A DNA stretch of 5,037 nt. Source: an uncultured Oscillospiraceae bacterium (GTDB taxonomy: Bacteria > Bacillota > Clostridia > Oscillospirales > Acutalibacteraceae). A program made the translations under genes and the position numbers. The stretch is from assembly GCA_958366985.1 (NCBI GenBank), contig CATXDC010000050.1:1-5037 (forward strand), given 5' to 3'. Within the stretch, counting starts at the first letter, position 1; each line of letters starts with the position of its first letter. Shown here piece by piece: positions 1 through 4,653 of the stretch. The notes beneath the pieces were generated by a model. The model worked only from the letters and a program-made list of their open reading frames with translations. It had not been told where the DNA came from and made no database searches.

Positions 1-55
1 CCCCCCCACCCCCCCTTACGAGGGGGCTTTGTCTTTGTTTTCCCGATTGTTTTTC
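1..55. repeat. Terminal direct repeat marking a circular molecule
   Basis: The first 55 bases are identical to the last 55 (4983-5037). An exact repeat at both ends of a contig is the usual sign of a circular replicon assembled with an uncollapsed overlap, and 55 is a common assembly word size. The real molecule would then be 4982 bp, with position 4983 equal to position 1. The join falls in C-rich low-complexity sequence, so the exact C-run lengths there are uncertain. A genuine long direct repeat in a linear element is possible but less likely, since every gene is complete and the layout closes into a circle. Confidence 0.9.
11..42 (+). terminator. C/G hairpin with T-rich tail, possible terminator upstream of the origin
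   Basis: Bases 11-16 (CCCCCT) pair perfectly with 21-26 (AGGGGG) around a TACG loop, and a T-rich stretch follows to about 42. On the plus strand this resembles an intrinsic terminator with a UNCG-class tetraloop, though the tail is interrupted by G and C. It would stop plus-strand transcription arriving from across the toxin-antitoxin region before it enters the origin. It could instead act as a DNA hairpin in replication or transfer. Confidence 0.4.
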
Positions 56-77
56 GTCCGTTTTTTCCGAAAGTTGG

Positions 78-107
78 GAAGCAATCTCAACCTTATGAGC
101 TTGTTTC
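78..107. other. Imperfect stem-loop in the origin region
   Basis: Bases 78-89 pair with 96-107 around a 6-base loop (90-95), with one mismatch and one G-U wobble. A second hairpin, 73-79 with 85-91 around loop 80-84, uses overlapping bases, so the two exclude each other. There is no T-run after either strand and no promoter to place it in a known transcript. It may be a structured part of the origin or a control RNA; function is unknown. Confidence 0.35.
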
Positions 108-178
108 TATCTTAACATCGACTATCTATGTCCTATCCTCGCGCGCGCGCATTATGCGAGAAAAACACCCTCTAAGTA

Positions 179-252
179 CGACATTTTTGATACTTTAATA
201 CGACATTTTTGATACTTTTTCGAAGGGGTAAAAGCGACATTTTTGATACTTT
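179..252 (+). repeat. Three iterons, probable Rep binding sites
   Basis: The 18-bp core CGACATTTTTGATACTTT occurs without change at 179-196, 201-218 and 235-252, all in the same orientation. The first two are also preceded by TA, giving a 20-bp match. Start-to-start spacing is 22 bp and then 34 bp, so the first pair is about two helical turns apart and the third is offset by 12 bp of unrelated sequence. Same-strand repeats of this length directly upstream of a Rep_3-type gene are classic iterons. The last ends 13 bp before the TTG element of the rep-operon promoter, so bound Rep could also repress its own operon. Confidence 0.85.
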
Positions 253-265
253 ATGCGTCTATCTA

Positions 266-297
266 TTGTATTAGTCGTTTTTAATAATTACCTTTGC
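266..297 (+). promoter_or_regulatory. Bacteroidota-type promoter of the orf132-rep operon
   Basis: TTG at 266-268 is followed after 20 bases by TACCTTTGC at 289-297, a full match to the Bacteroides -33/-7 consensus (TTG, 19-21 bases, TAnnTTTGY). Transcription should start at about 303-307, leaving an AU-rich leader of about 15 bases before the ATG at 321. No other promoter is seen before rep, so both genes probably share this one. Confidence 0.8.
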
Positions 298-320
298 CTT
301 AAACTTTTAAATCAGCACTT

Positions 321-719
321 ATGAAACCAACTACTTACATTAATTGGGACGGTTTGAAAGATATTCCGTTCTTCTACTGCGATACAAAGGAAGATGAAGA
401 AAACAAAGACTTCGATATATACTATCAAGGGAGGCTGGTGCTGCATGACTACAACCATTGCGGGCACTACCTCTACACAGCTGCTGTGCTGTTCAGCAGA
501 ATCAAGAACAAAACGGCAGACTGGGTGAACCTGCGAAACCTTTGGATTCTGCGTGATTGTGTGCGTGAGAACTACAATCACGGCATAGGGGTGGACGACA
601 TTATCTTTGGAGAAAATTTTGATGGCGAGAACCTCGATACACTCACACCACTTACAAAGAAACGATTTGATTATTTGTGTAAGCGGATTAAGGAACTTGA
701 CCCATATGCAACAATCTAA
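321..719 (+). CDS. Hypothetical protein of 132 residues, first gene of the rep operon
   Basis: I do not recognise this protein. It looks like a real soluble product: it starts about 15 bases after a consensus promoter, has no signal peptide or membrane segment, and is rich in aromatic and acidic residues. Residues 22-31 are acidic (DTKEDEENKD), residues 42-50 carry a His/Cys cluster (HDYNHCGHY), and residues 111-126 form a basic, probably helical tail (KKRFDYLCKRIKEL). The cluster might bind metal, but there is no second matching pair that would make this convincing. It ends 14 bases before rep, so the two are probably co-transcribed and possibly translationally linked. Position between the iterons and rep suggests a role in replication control, copy number or host interaction; that is inference from place alone. 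The reverse-strand reading frame over it is a shadow. Confidence 0.7.
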   Translation: MKPTTYINWDGLKDIPFFYCDTKEDEENKDFDIYYQGRLVLHDYNHCGHYLYTAAVLFSRIKNKTADWVNLRNLWILRDCVRENYNHGIGVDDIIFGENFDGENLDTLTPLTKKRFDYLCKRIKELDPYATI

Positions 720-733
720 AAAAGGCAGCATCT

Positions 734-1720
734 ATGGCAAGAACTATAATAAACAATAAGCAAGTCTTTCAATCTTATGTTCTAACTACTGCTAAATATG
801 ATTTTTCGCCATATGAAAAGCGCATAATGTATAGACTAATTGAGCTTGCTCAAAAAGAAATTGAAGGGATAAAATTAAAAGATAACCTCCGAAAAATTGC
901 TCCAACAAATTTCGGCAGAGAAATAACCATGCCTGTATCGGACATACTGAAAGACGAACAAGACAAGCACTACACTATTGCCAAAGCTGCATTCAGAAGC
1001 CTATCTGAAAAGCATATAGAGTACGAAGATGATGAAGTATGGTCATACACTCCTATCATAACTGCACCTGAAATAAAGAAGAATAGTGGCTCTGTAAAGT
1101 TCTATGTTTTCGATAATATTTGGAGGTGCTTGCTTGATTTTACCAAAGGATTTAAGAAGTATGAACTTATTACCGCCATGAAATTTAAAAGTGCTTATGC
1201 TATGCGGTTCTATGAACTAATGTCTGGACAAACAAAGCCCTTATTTGTGCCATTAGAAGGACCCGATGGGCTTCGTGAACGATTCTATTTGCAAGGAAAG
1301 TATGAAAAAGTAAACGACTTTCGCAGAAAGGTTATCGATGTAGCCAAAAAAGAACTCGACGAATCTTCTCCTTATTCGTTCGTAGCTAAGGAGGAAAAAG
1401 CTGGAAAAAAAATTATTGGCTGGACTTTCTTCCCTGTATTTTATGAAAACAGAGAAGACCCTGCGCTGCAGGAACAAGCGCGCATGGCTAAAGTTACAGC
1501 ACGGCTCCAGCTGGAAAACAACGTATATGACTACCTTAAATTCTCCTTTGACTTCAAGTCTGATGAAATCAACAAAAACAAGAAAACCCTTATCGAGGGA
1601 CAAAACCGTATTCCCGATTTTATGGGGTTCTTGGGAGAATTGAAGAAAGGCGCACGACTGGCAGAAAACCCCAAAGGATATGTTATCGGCGCTATTAAGA
1701 GAAAACTAAAAGAAATCTAA
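734..1720 (+). CDS. repB: Plasmid replication initiator, Rep_3/RepB family
   Basis: This 328-residue protein has the length and pattern of iteron-binding Rep_3 initiators (RepB/RepE/Pi class), which bind origin repeats through two winged-helix domains, help melt the origin and load host replication proteins. The first domain covers about residues 1-135, including the N-terminal segment with SYVLTTAKYDFSPYEKR and the helix IMYRLIELAQ (31-40). The second begins near the family-like segment YELITAMKFKSAYAMRFYEL (143-162) and continues through DFRRKVIDVAKKELDESSPY (195-214). The tail after about residue 245 is charged and probably helical. The gene appears intact. The ATG is 14 bases after orf132 and there is no strong Shine-Dalgarno sequence, as usual in Bacteroidota. 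Iterons at 179-252 are the likely targets, both for initiation and for autoregulation. Confidence 0.93.
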   Translation: MARTIINNKQVFQSYVLTTAKYDFSPYEKRIMYRLIELAQKEIEGIKLKDNLRKIAPTNFGREITMPVSDILKDEQDKHYTIAKAAFRSLSEKHIEYEDDEVWSYTPIITAPEIKKNSGSVKFYVFDNIWRCLLDFTKGFKKYELITAMKFKSAYAMRFYELMSGQTKPLFVPLEGPDGLRERFYLQGKYEKVNDFRRKVIDVAKKELDESSPYSFVAKEEKAGKKIIGWTFFPVFYENREDPALQEQARMAKVTARLQLENNVYDYLKFSFDFKSDEINKNKKTLIEGQNRIPDFMGFLGELKKGARLAENPKGYVIGAIKRKLKEI

Positions 1721-1751
1721 CAGAAAGAGGACAACATAACAAATAATTTCT

Positions 1752-1760
1752 TAAATTTGC
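1752..1760 (+). promoter_or_regulatory. Bacteroidota -7 element upstream of the lipoprotein gene
   Basis: TAAATTTGC matches the TAnnTTTGY consensus and lies 28 bases before the preferred ATG at 1789. There is no TTG at the expected 19-21 bases upstream, so the -33 part is weak or absent. It implies that the lipoprotein can be transcribed separately from rep, perhaps in addition to read-through, as no terminator is seen between them. Confidence 0.55.
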
Positions 1761-1788
1761 CATATCTAAACTTTAAATGTATACTAAT

Positions 1789-2442
1789 ATGAAAAAGTTT
1801 TTATTATCATTAGCTACTGCTTTTTCTTTTGTGTTATTCTTAGGGTCATGTACCAATGAAGAGGACATAAACAACAACGGTTATTCCGATAAAGAAAAAG
1901 CTAAAATCGAAACATTGATGAATTTGTTCGATTCTTATGGTTGGGAACTTGACACGACTGTTAGTATAGAACAGCGTAACAAAGAACTTTTAGAAATGGA
2001 TTACGAAAAGACTAAAAGTTTCTTGGAGTACATGAGTAATGGTATTGAGTTTGATAATTTTGAACCAACTCAACAAAGTGAAGACAATGCACCAAAAGCC
2101 TTAAGCAACACAAGATCTACTATGACCTTTCCGATATATGGTAGTCATAGTAGTGCTGTCGCTTCATCGCAAACCACTATGATTTTATCTTATGACGGTC
2201 CAAAACCTTCCAGTGTGACGATACAAAGTACATCAGTATCTTCAAACCCTGCAACAACTTGGACTCCTGATGAATACGGTTCTTTTAACTTTTCAGGGAA
2301 CAAATGTGATAATATAAAAGCCACAGGAATGATTAAATATGGCAGTATCTATAAACACAAATACGAAATGGTAGGGTGGTGTTCAAAAAATAGTTCAGGT
2401 ATTGTTGATGACGGAAAAATAACTGGTTTTCATGCAATATAG
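1789..2442 (+). CDS. Predicted surface-exposed lipoprotein of unknown function
   Basis: From the ATG at 1789 this is 217 residues; an upstream in-frame ATG at 1777 would add four. The later start gives the better signal peptide: MKK, a hydrophobic core, then lipobox LGSC with the lipid-carrying Cys at residue 21. TNEED follows the Cys, an acidic run like the export signals that send Bacteroidota lipoproteins to the outer face of the outer membrane, so surface display is likely. The mature part has a charged, mostly helical segment (about residues 33-85), a Ser/Thr-rich linker (about 92-130), and a probably beta-rich C-terminal half with two cysteines (173 and 198) that could form a disulfide. 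I recognise no enzyme motif or named family. The gene is visibly AT-richer than the mob genes, has its own promoter and ends in a strong terminator, so it looks like a separate cargo unit. Possible roles are immunity to a bacteriocin, exclusion of other plasmids or phages, or binding; none is shown by sequence. Confidence 0.85.
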   Translation: MKKFLLSLATAFSFVLFLGSCTNEEDINNNGYSDKEKAKIETLMNLFDSYGWELDTTVSIEQRNKELLEMDYEKTKSFLEYMSNGIEFDNFEPTQQSEDNAPKALSNTRSTMTFPIYGSHSSAVASSQTTMILSYDGPKPSSVTIQSTSVSSNPATTWTPDEYGSFNFSGNKCDNIKATGMIKYGSIYKHKYEMVGWCSKNSSGIVDDGKITGFHAI

Positions 2443-2461
2443 CCAAATGATAAAATATATT

Positions 2462-2506
2462 ATAAACAAAAAAGCGGAGAATACTACTCTCCGCTTTTTT
2501 GTTTAT
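2462..2506. terminator. Bidirectional terminator between convergent genes
   Basis: Bases 2462-2480 and 2488-2506 are perfect 19-bp inverted repeats around a 7-base loop (2481-2487). The GC-rich core GCGGAGA/TCTCCGC is flanked by A6 on the left and T6 on the right, so each strand reads as a stem followed by a T-run. It stops the lipoprotein transcript on the plus strand and the mobilization transcript on the minus strand. The TAG stop codon of the minus-strand gene sits inside the loop (2484-2486), so its last codons form part of the stem. Confidence 0.93.
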
Positions 2507-2933
2507 CCATTTCTTGAAAATACTCATAATACCTCTTGTAATTGTCCCTGTCCTTGGCTGCATCCACCCACAGATAACACATCAGACAGGCGAACAATAG
2601 GGAGAAAAAAGCACAAAGGATTGAGTACATTGAAACTTTCTTGTCCACATAGCTGCCGTTTTTCATTCTGTTTCCCTGCCGTTCAAAGTCCGCCAATACG
2701 TTTTTCAGGCGATTTTCGGCACTTTCAAGGCTTCCCCTGTCTATTTCCACCTTCTTGGCTGTTGCGTCCTCTATGCGCTTTGTATAGGCTTCCACGCGCT
2801 TCAATTCTTGAAACACAATTTCTACCGCAAGCTGCGGGTTTACTTTTGGGGTGGTGTCCTTTCTCTTTCGGGGGCTGTACTGTCCCTGCTTATAGGTGTA
2901 GTCCTCCGTCTTTGGGTTTGAGGATGTTTCCAT
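2484..2933 (-). CDS. Membrane-anchored mobilization accessory protein (MobB-like position), 149 residues
   Basis: The last gene of the mobilization operon encodes a hydrophilic N-terminal part (1-100) with a basic patch near residues 22-30 and a charged, probably coiled-coil helix (about 33-90), then one membrane segment at about 102-123 (MYSILCAFFSLLFACLMCYL) and a short charged tail. Its ATG lies 44 bases inside the end of the relaxase gene in another frame, so translation is probably coupled. A small protein with one membrane helix encoded with a relaxase recalls MobB of RSF1010, which helps bring the relaxosome to the membrane and transfer apparatus. That is analogy of layout, not demonstrated homology. 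The stop codon falls in the loop of the shared terminator. The plus-strand frame across this gene is a shadow. Confidence 0.75.
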   Translation of the reverse strand: METSSNPKTEDYTYKQGQYSPRKRKDTTPKVNPQLAVEIVFQELKRVEAYTKRIEDATAKKVEIDRGSLESAENRLKNVLADFERQGNRMKNGSYVDKKVSMYSILCAFFSLLFACLMCYLWVDAAKDRDNYKRYYEYFQEMDKQKSGE

Positions 2934-3684
2934 AATTCCTACTGATTGAGTTATACTTCAACTTTTTCTGTGTCTTCTCGATGTGGGCAAGCGTATAGCC
3001 TTTCCCTATCTCGCTTGCCTTGTATTCCGTTCCGCTCCGGGCTTCCACATAGTAGCCGTTAAGTTTGCCGGTACTCGCACGGGCTTCCCTCACCTTGAAA
3101 CCCAGTTTTCCGAGTTCACGGCTGAATCCGGCAAGGTCAAACCCCTGCATCCTTGTAAGGACACTGTCCATAGCCTGTTTTATCTCTTCCCTGTTGGCTT
3201 TGCCTATGTCCTTTGACTGTACCAAATTCCGTTCTCTGGCTATGCTGTTGGCGGCTTCTGTGGCTCTCTTCCCTATCCAATTGTCTTTGTAGAGTTCCCC
3301 CGATAACGACACACGGTTTGCCAGTATATGCAGGTGGGCTTGTCTGCTGTTCTTCTCCGTTCCGCTGTGCTTCACGATGATGTACTGGTGATTCATCAAG
3401 CCCATGCGCTGCATGAAGTCGTTGCCGAGCTTCGCCCAGTCCGCATCGGTCATGCCTGCACTTTCTTCCACTGAAGGGCTAACCTCAAACCGAAGGCAGT
3501 TATTCTTTACGTTCGGAAAATCAACAAAGTAAGGTTTCATCTCCTGCACCATCTCTTCGCCTGTGCAGCCGAAAAGCTCATGGCGGTGTATCTCGGTGGC
3601 TGCTGCCTCCCCGTTTATCTCTTTGGCAAGGTCGTACTCCAGTGCTGCCGTGCCATGAGATATGCTCTTTCCTTTTGCTATCAT
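2890..3684 (-). CDS. mobA: MobA-like relaxase (relaxase/mobilization nuclease family)
   Basis: Relaxases nick one DNA strand at oriT, stay bound to the 5' end through a Tyr, and lead the strand into the recipient. This 264-residue protein fits the Bacteroides relaxase/mobilization nuclease family. Tyr17 in GTAALEYDLAKE is the best catalytic candidate. The metal-binding histidine motif is at 106-123, with His106, His117 and His119 in HLHILAN and Asn123. The gap between the first His and the HxH pair is longer than in the common HxDxxNxHxH form, with Glu110 in between. The C-terminal part (about 160-235), including GYYVEARSGTEYKASEIGKG, resembles the domain that usually follows the catalytic core. 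The ATG overlaps the mobC stop by four bases (ATGA, 3681-3684), and the 3' end overlaps the next gene by 44 bases. It lacks an obvious helicase or primase domain, so it would rely on a helper conjugative element. Confidence 0.9.
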   Translation of the reverse strand: MIAKGKSISHGTAALEYDLAKEINGEAAATEIHRHELFGCTGEEMVQEMKPYFVDFPNVKNNCLRFEVSPSVEESAGMTDADWAKLGNDFMQRMGLMNHQYIIVKHSGTEKNSRQAHLHILANRVSLSGELYKDNWIGKRATEAANSIARERNLVQSKDIGKANREEIKQAMDSVLTRMQGFDLAGFSRELGKLGFKVREARASTGKLNGYYVEARSGTEYKASEIGKGYTLAHIEKTQKKLKYNSISRNYGNILKPKDGGLHL

Positions 3685-3980
3685 CGTGAAAGTATCTTTT
3701 TAAGTTCATTGATTAGTGCCTGGTTCTCCTCGAACACTTCCCTGTACTGGCGCCCACCGAAGTAGTTGTTCAGACGCTGGAGTGTCCCTTTCAGTCGGGC
3801 TATCTCCCGAAACAGTTCCCTTTCTTCTTCCGTGTACCTCTCTTTGGGTCGTCCGCCCAGTGCGAGCGTACGGCAGTATTCCGATGTGCTGATACCGCAT
3901 CGGGCTGCCTGTTCCGCAAGTGCCGCCTTTTCAAGTGCCGTGCAGCGGAATGTTATCTTCTCCGTTCGATTTACTTCCAT
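3681..3980 (-). CDS. mobC: MobC-like relaxosome accessory protein
   Basis: This 99-residue protein has the two-part form of plasmid MobC proteins. Residues 6-42 look like a ribbon-helix-helix DNA-binding fold: strand EKITFRCT, a helix through ALEKAALAEQAARCG, then STSEYCRTLALG. Residues 50-99 form a charged helical region containing LQRLNNYF, like the conserved C-terminal segment of the family. MobC proteins bind oriT, help open the strands near the nick and often repress their own operon. The gene is first in the operon and overlaps the relaxase by four bases. There is no alternative Met start, and a consensus -7 element ends only three bases before the ATG. The inverted repeat at 4025-4054 is its most likely binding site. 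Confidence 0.88.
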   Translation of the reverse strand: MEVNRTEKITFRCTALEKAALAEQAARCGISTSEYCRTLALGGRPKERYTEEERELFREIARLKGTLQRLNNYFGGRQYREVFEENQALINELKKILSR

Positions 3981-3983
3981 GTC

Positions 3984-4015
3984 GCAAAGGTAATCTTAAA
4001 ATCCTTTTGAGCAAA
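3984..4015 (-). promoter_or_regulatory. Bacteroidota-type promoter immediately before mobC
   Basis: Read on the minus strand, TTTG (4015-4012) is followed after 19 bases by TACCTTTGC (3992-3984), a full consensus match. Only GAC separates it from the mobC ATG, so a normally placed start of transcription would fall at or inside the first codons. The mobC message would be leaderless, or another upstream promoter makes the full-length message. Confidence 0.7.
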
Positions 4016-4024
4016 GCGAGAAAG

Positions 4025-4054
4025 GCAAGAATGTCCGACAAGGACACTTCTTGC
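4025..4054. other. 30-bp inverted repeat, candidate oriT core or MobC operator
   Basis: GCAAGAA TGTCC (4025-4036) pairs with GGACA C TTCTTGC (4042-4054) around the loop GACAA (4037-4041): 12 base pairs with one unpaired C at 4047. It lies 9 bases upstream of the TTTG element of the mobC promoter and is flanked on the other side by an AT-rich stretch (TATATATACATA, 4055-4066). Relaxase operons are commonly preceded by oriT, whose inverted repeat is bound by the relaxase and its helper a few bases from the nick. Position and symmetry fit; the nick cannot be placed from sequence alone. Confidence 0.6.
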
Positions 4055-4158
4055 TATATATACATACCGCATGGGAATACACACAGCACTAACACACTGC
4101 ATAGCCACACATTTTTTTCTTTTTTCCCTGCCATTCCCACAACGGAACACGGAGAGCG

Positions 4159-4237
4159 GTCAAGGGTTCGAGCGGAAAAAACCGCACAGCGAAGCTGTTC
4201 AGGATTTTTTCAGATCCGAACTTGCGAAGCCCTTGAC
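4159..4237. other. Cloverleaf-like fold: closing stem with three hairpins
   Basis: Closing stem: GTCAAGGG TTCG (4159-4170) pairs with CGAA (4225-4228), bulged G4229 and CCCTTGAC (4230-4237). Inside lie three hairpins: GCGG/CCGC with an A6 loop (4172-4185), CAGC/GCTG with loop GAA (4187-4197), and TTC-A-GGAT/ATCC-GAA with an 8-base loop (4198-4220, A4201 bulged). All pairs are Watson-Crick, so either strand, as RNA or single-stranded DNA, could fold. A competing hairpin CGAAGCC/GGCTTCG (4225-4231 with 4238-4244) would break the closing stem. It may be a transfer or second-strand origin, or a structured RNA. Confidence 0.45.
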
Positions 4238-4264
4238 GGCTTCGGAGTGTGGAGTTACCTTTGC
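4233..4264 (+). promoter_or_regulatory. Orphan plus-strand promoter facing the toxin gene
   Basis: TTG at 4233-4235 and TACCTTTGC at 4256-4264 are 20 bases apart, a full Bacteroidota promoter match. Transcription from about 4270 would run into the toxin gene from its 3' end, antisense to it. The only plus-strand start codon nearby (4316) opens a frame of just 23 residues. A seven-base T-run at 4338-4344 might end a short RNA of about 75 bases, but there is no strong stem before it. It could be an antisense regulator or a leftover promoter of a lost gene. Confidence 0.5.
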
Positions 4265-4311
4265 AGACTGAAAAGAGAAAAAACACTGTTCGCTTCACTA
4301 ACGCTGACTGG

Positions 4312-4653
4312 TCAAATGATACCCTGTTCAGATATGATTTTTTTAAGAATAGATACACTTACGGTAGAGAAGTCTGACTTATCATAGACATCCACAAGAT
4401 AAACACGACCTTCACTCTCCGATGCACAAATCGTGTATGTGATAACACGTGCTCCCCCAGACTTACCCTTCCCCTTAGAAACAATGGCAAGTCTTATTTT
4501 ACGGATACCTGGGCTCAGTTCATCCCCCTGCATGGGGTTCTTTTCCAATGACTCGACAAAATCCTTCATGTCAGCTTTAAAAGACTTATACCTTTTTGCA
4601 AGGATTTTCGCTTCCCTCTCAAAATGTGGGGTGGTCTTTACTTCAAAGCTCAT
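4312..4653 (-). CDS. RelE/ParE-superfamily toxin of a type II toxin-antitoxin pair
   Basis: With the ATG at 4653 the protein has 113 residues. A longer GTG-start version at 4689 would add 12 residues and a long overlap with the antitoxin, and is less likely. The start SFEVKTTPHFEREAKILAKRY, the basic GKGKSGGARVITY segment at about residues 60-72 and the following strand VYLVDVYDKSDFS match RelE/ParE-fold toxins of the GKSGGxR type. Family members usually cut mRNA on the ribosome (RelE, HigB) or poison gyrase (ParE); sequence alone does not tell which, though the basic segment looks more like the RelE/HigB side. The gene overlaps the antitoxin by 11 bases, and this layout keeps toxin synthesis coupled to antitoxin synthesis. 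The likely role is killing or arresting cells that lose the plasmid. An antisense promoter points into its 3' end. Confidence 0.85.
   Translation of the reverse strand: MSFEVKTTPHFEREAKILAKRYKSFKADMKDFVESLEKNPMQGDELSPGIRKIRLAIVSKGKGKSGGARVITYTICASESEGRVYLVDVYDKSDFSTVSVSILKKIISEQGII

Larger units (their letters stand above)
140..300. other. Probable origin of replication (iteron type)
   Basis: This segment contains an 11-base alternating C/G tract (140-150), three identical iteron cores (179-252) and an AT-rich stretch (about 262-310) just ahead of the rep operon. Rep_3-family plasmids usually start replication where the initiator binds such iterons next to rep, so the origin is placed here by family knowledge plus the repeats. 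No good match to a DnaA box (TTATCCACA class) was seen. Together with 1-139 it accounts for the roughly 320 bases without a gene at the start of the window. Confidence 0.7.
4055..4311. other. Gene-free, structure-rich region between the mob and toxin-antitoxin operons
   Basis: No credible gene was found here on either strand. It contains the AT-rich flank of the candidate oriT repeat (4055-4066), a 7-bp inverted repeat TGGGAAT/ATTCCCA at 4072-4078 and 4133-4139, a pyrimidine tract of T-runs at 4112-4127, the cloverleaf-like fold at 4159-4237 and an orphan plus-strand promoter at 4233-4264. No clear intrinsic terminator was seen after the toxin gene on the minus strand. The region may be the rest of a large oriT, a start site for second-strand synthesis, or an RNA gene. 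Confidence 0.5.

Noticed and set aside
1..55. Terminal inverted repeats of a linear element or transposon ends
   Set aside because: The repeats are direct and exact rather than inverted, and no transposase or integrase is present; circular overlap is the simpler reading.
179..252. CRISPR array
   Set aside because: There are only three 18-bp repeats with gaps of 4 and 16 bases, no spacers of normal length and no cas genes; iterons beside rep explain them.
312..731. 139-codon minus-strand frame over the gene at 321-719
   Set aside because: No promoter was seen for it, it covers the whole of the better supported plus-strand gene, and its Cys/Val/Phe-rich content looks like the reverse of an ordinary coding frame.
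2432..2935. 167-codon plus-strand reading frame opposite the membrane-protein gene
   Set aside because: It runs antisense to a gene with a clear membrane segment and operon overlap, is rich in Pro, Ser and Cys in a way typical of shadow frames, and would begin inside the lipoprotein gene and read through the terminator.
4155..4240. Possible tRNA because of a GGTTCGAG string and a cloverleaf-like fold
   Set aside because: The GGTTCGAG lies in the 5' part of the fold, not in a third arm, there is no proper acceptor, anticodon or T stem, and arm sizes do not fit a tRNA.
4089..4358. 89-codon minus-strand frame in the gene-free region
   Set aside because: It overlaps the 3' end of the toxin, crosses the structured repeats and T-tract, and shows no protein-like pattern or start signal.
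4316..4387. 23-residue plus-strand frame after the orphan promoter
   Set aside because: It is too short to support from sequence, has no start signal and lies antisense to the toxin gene.
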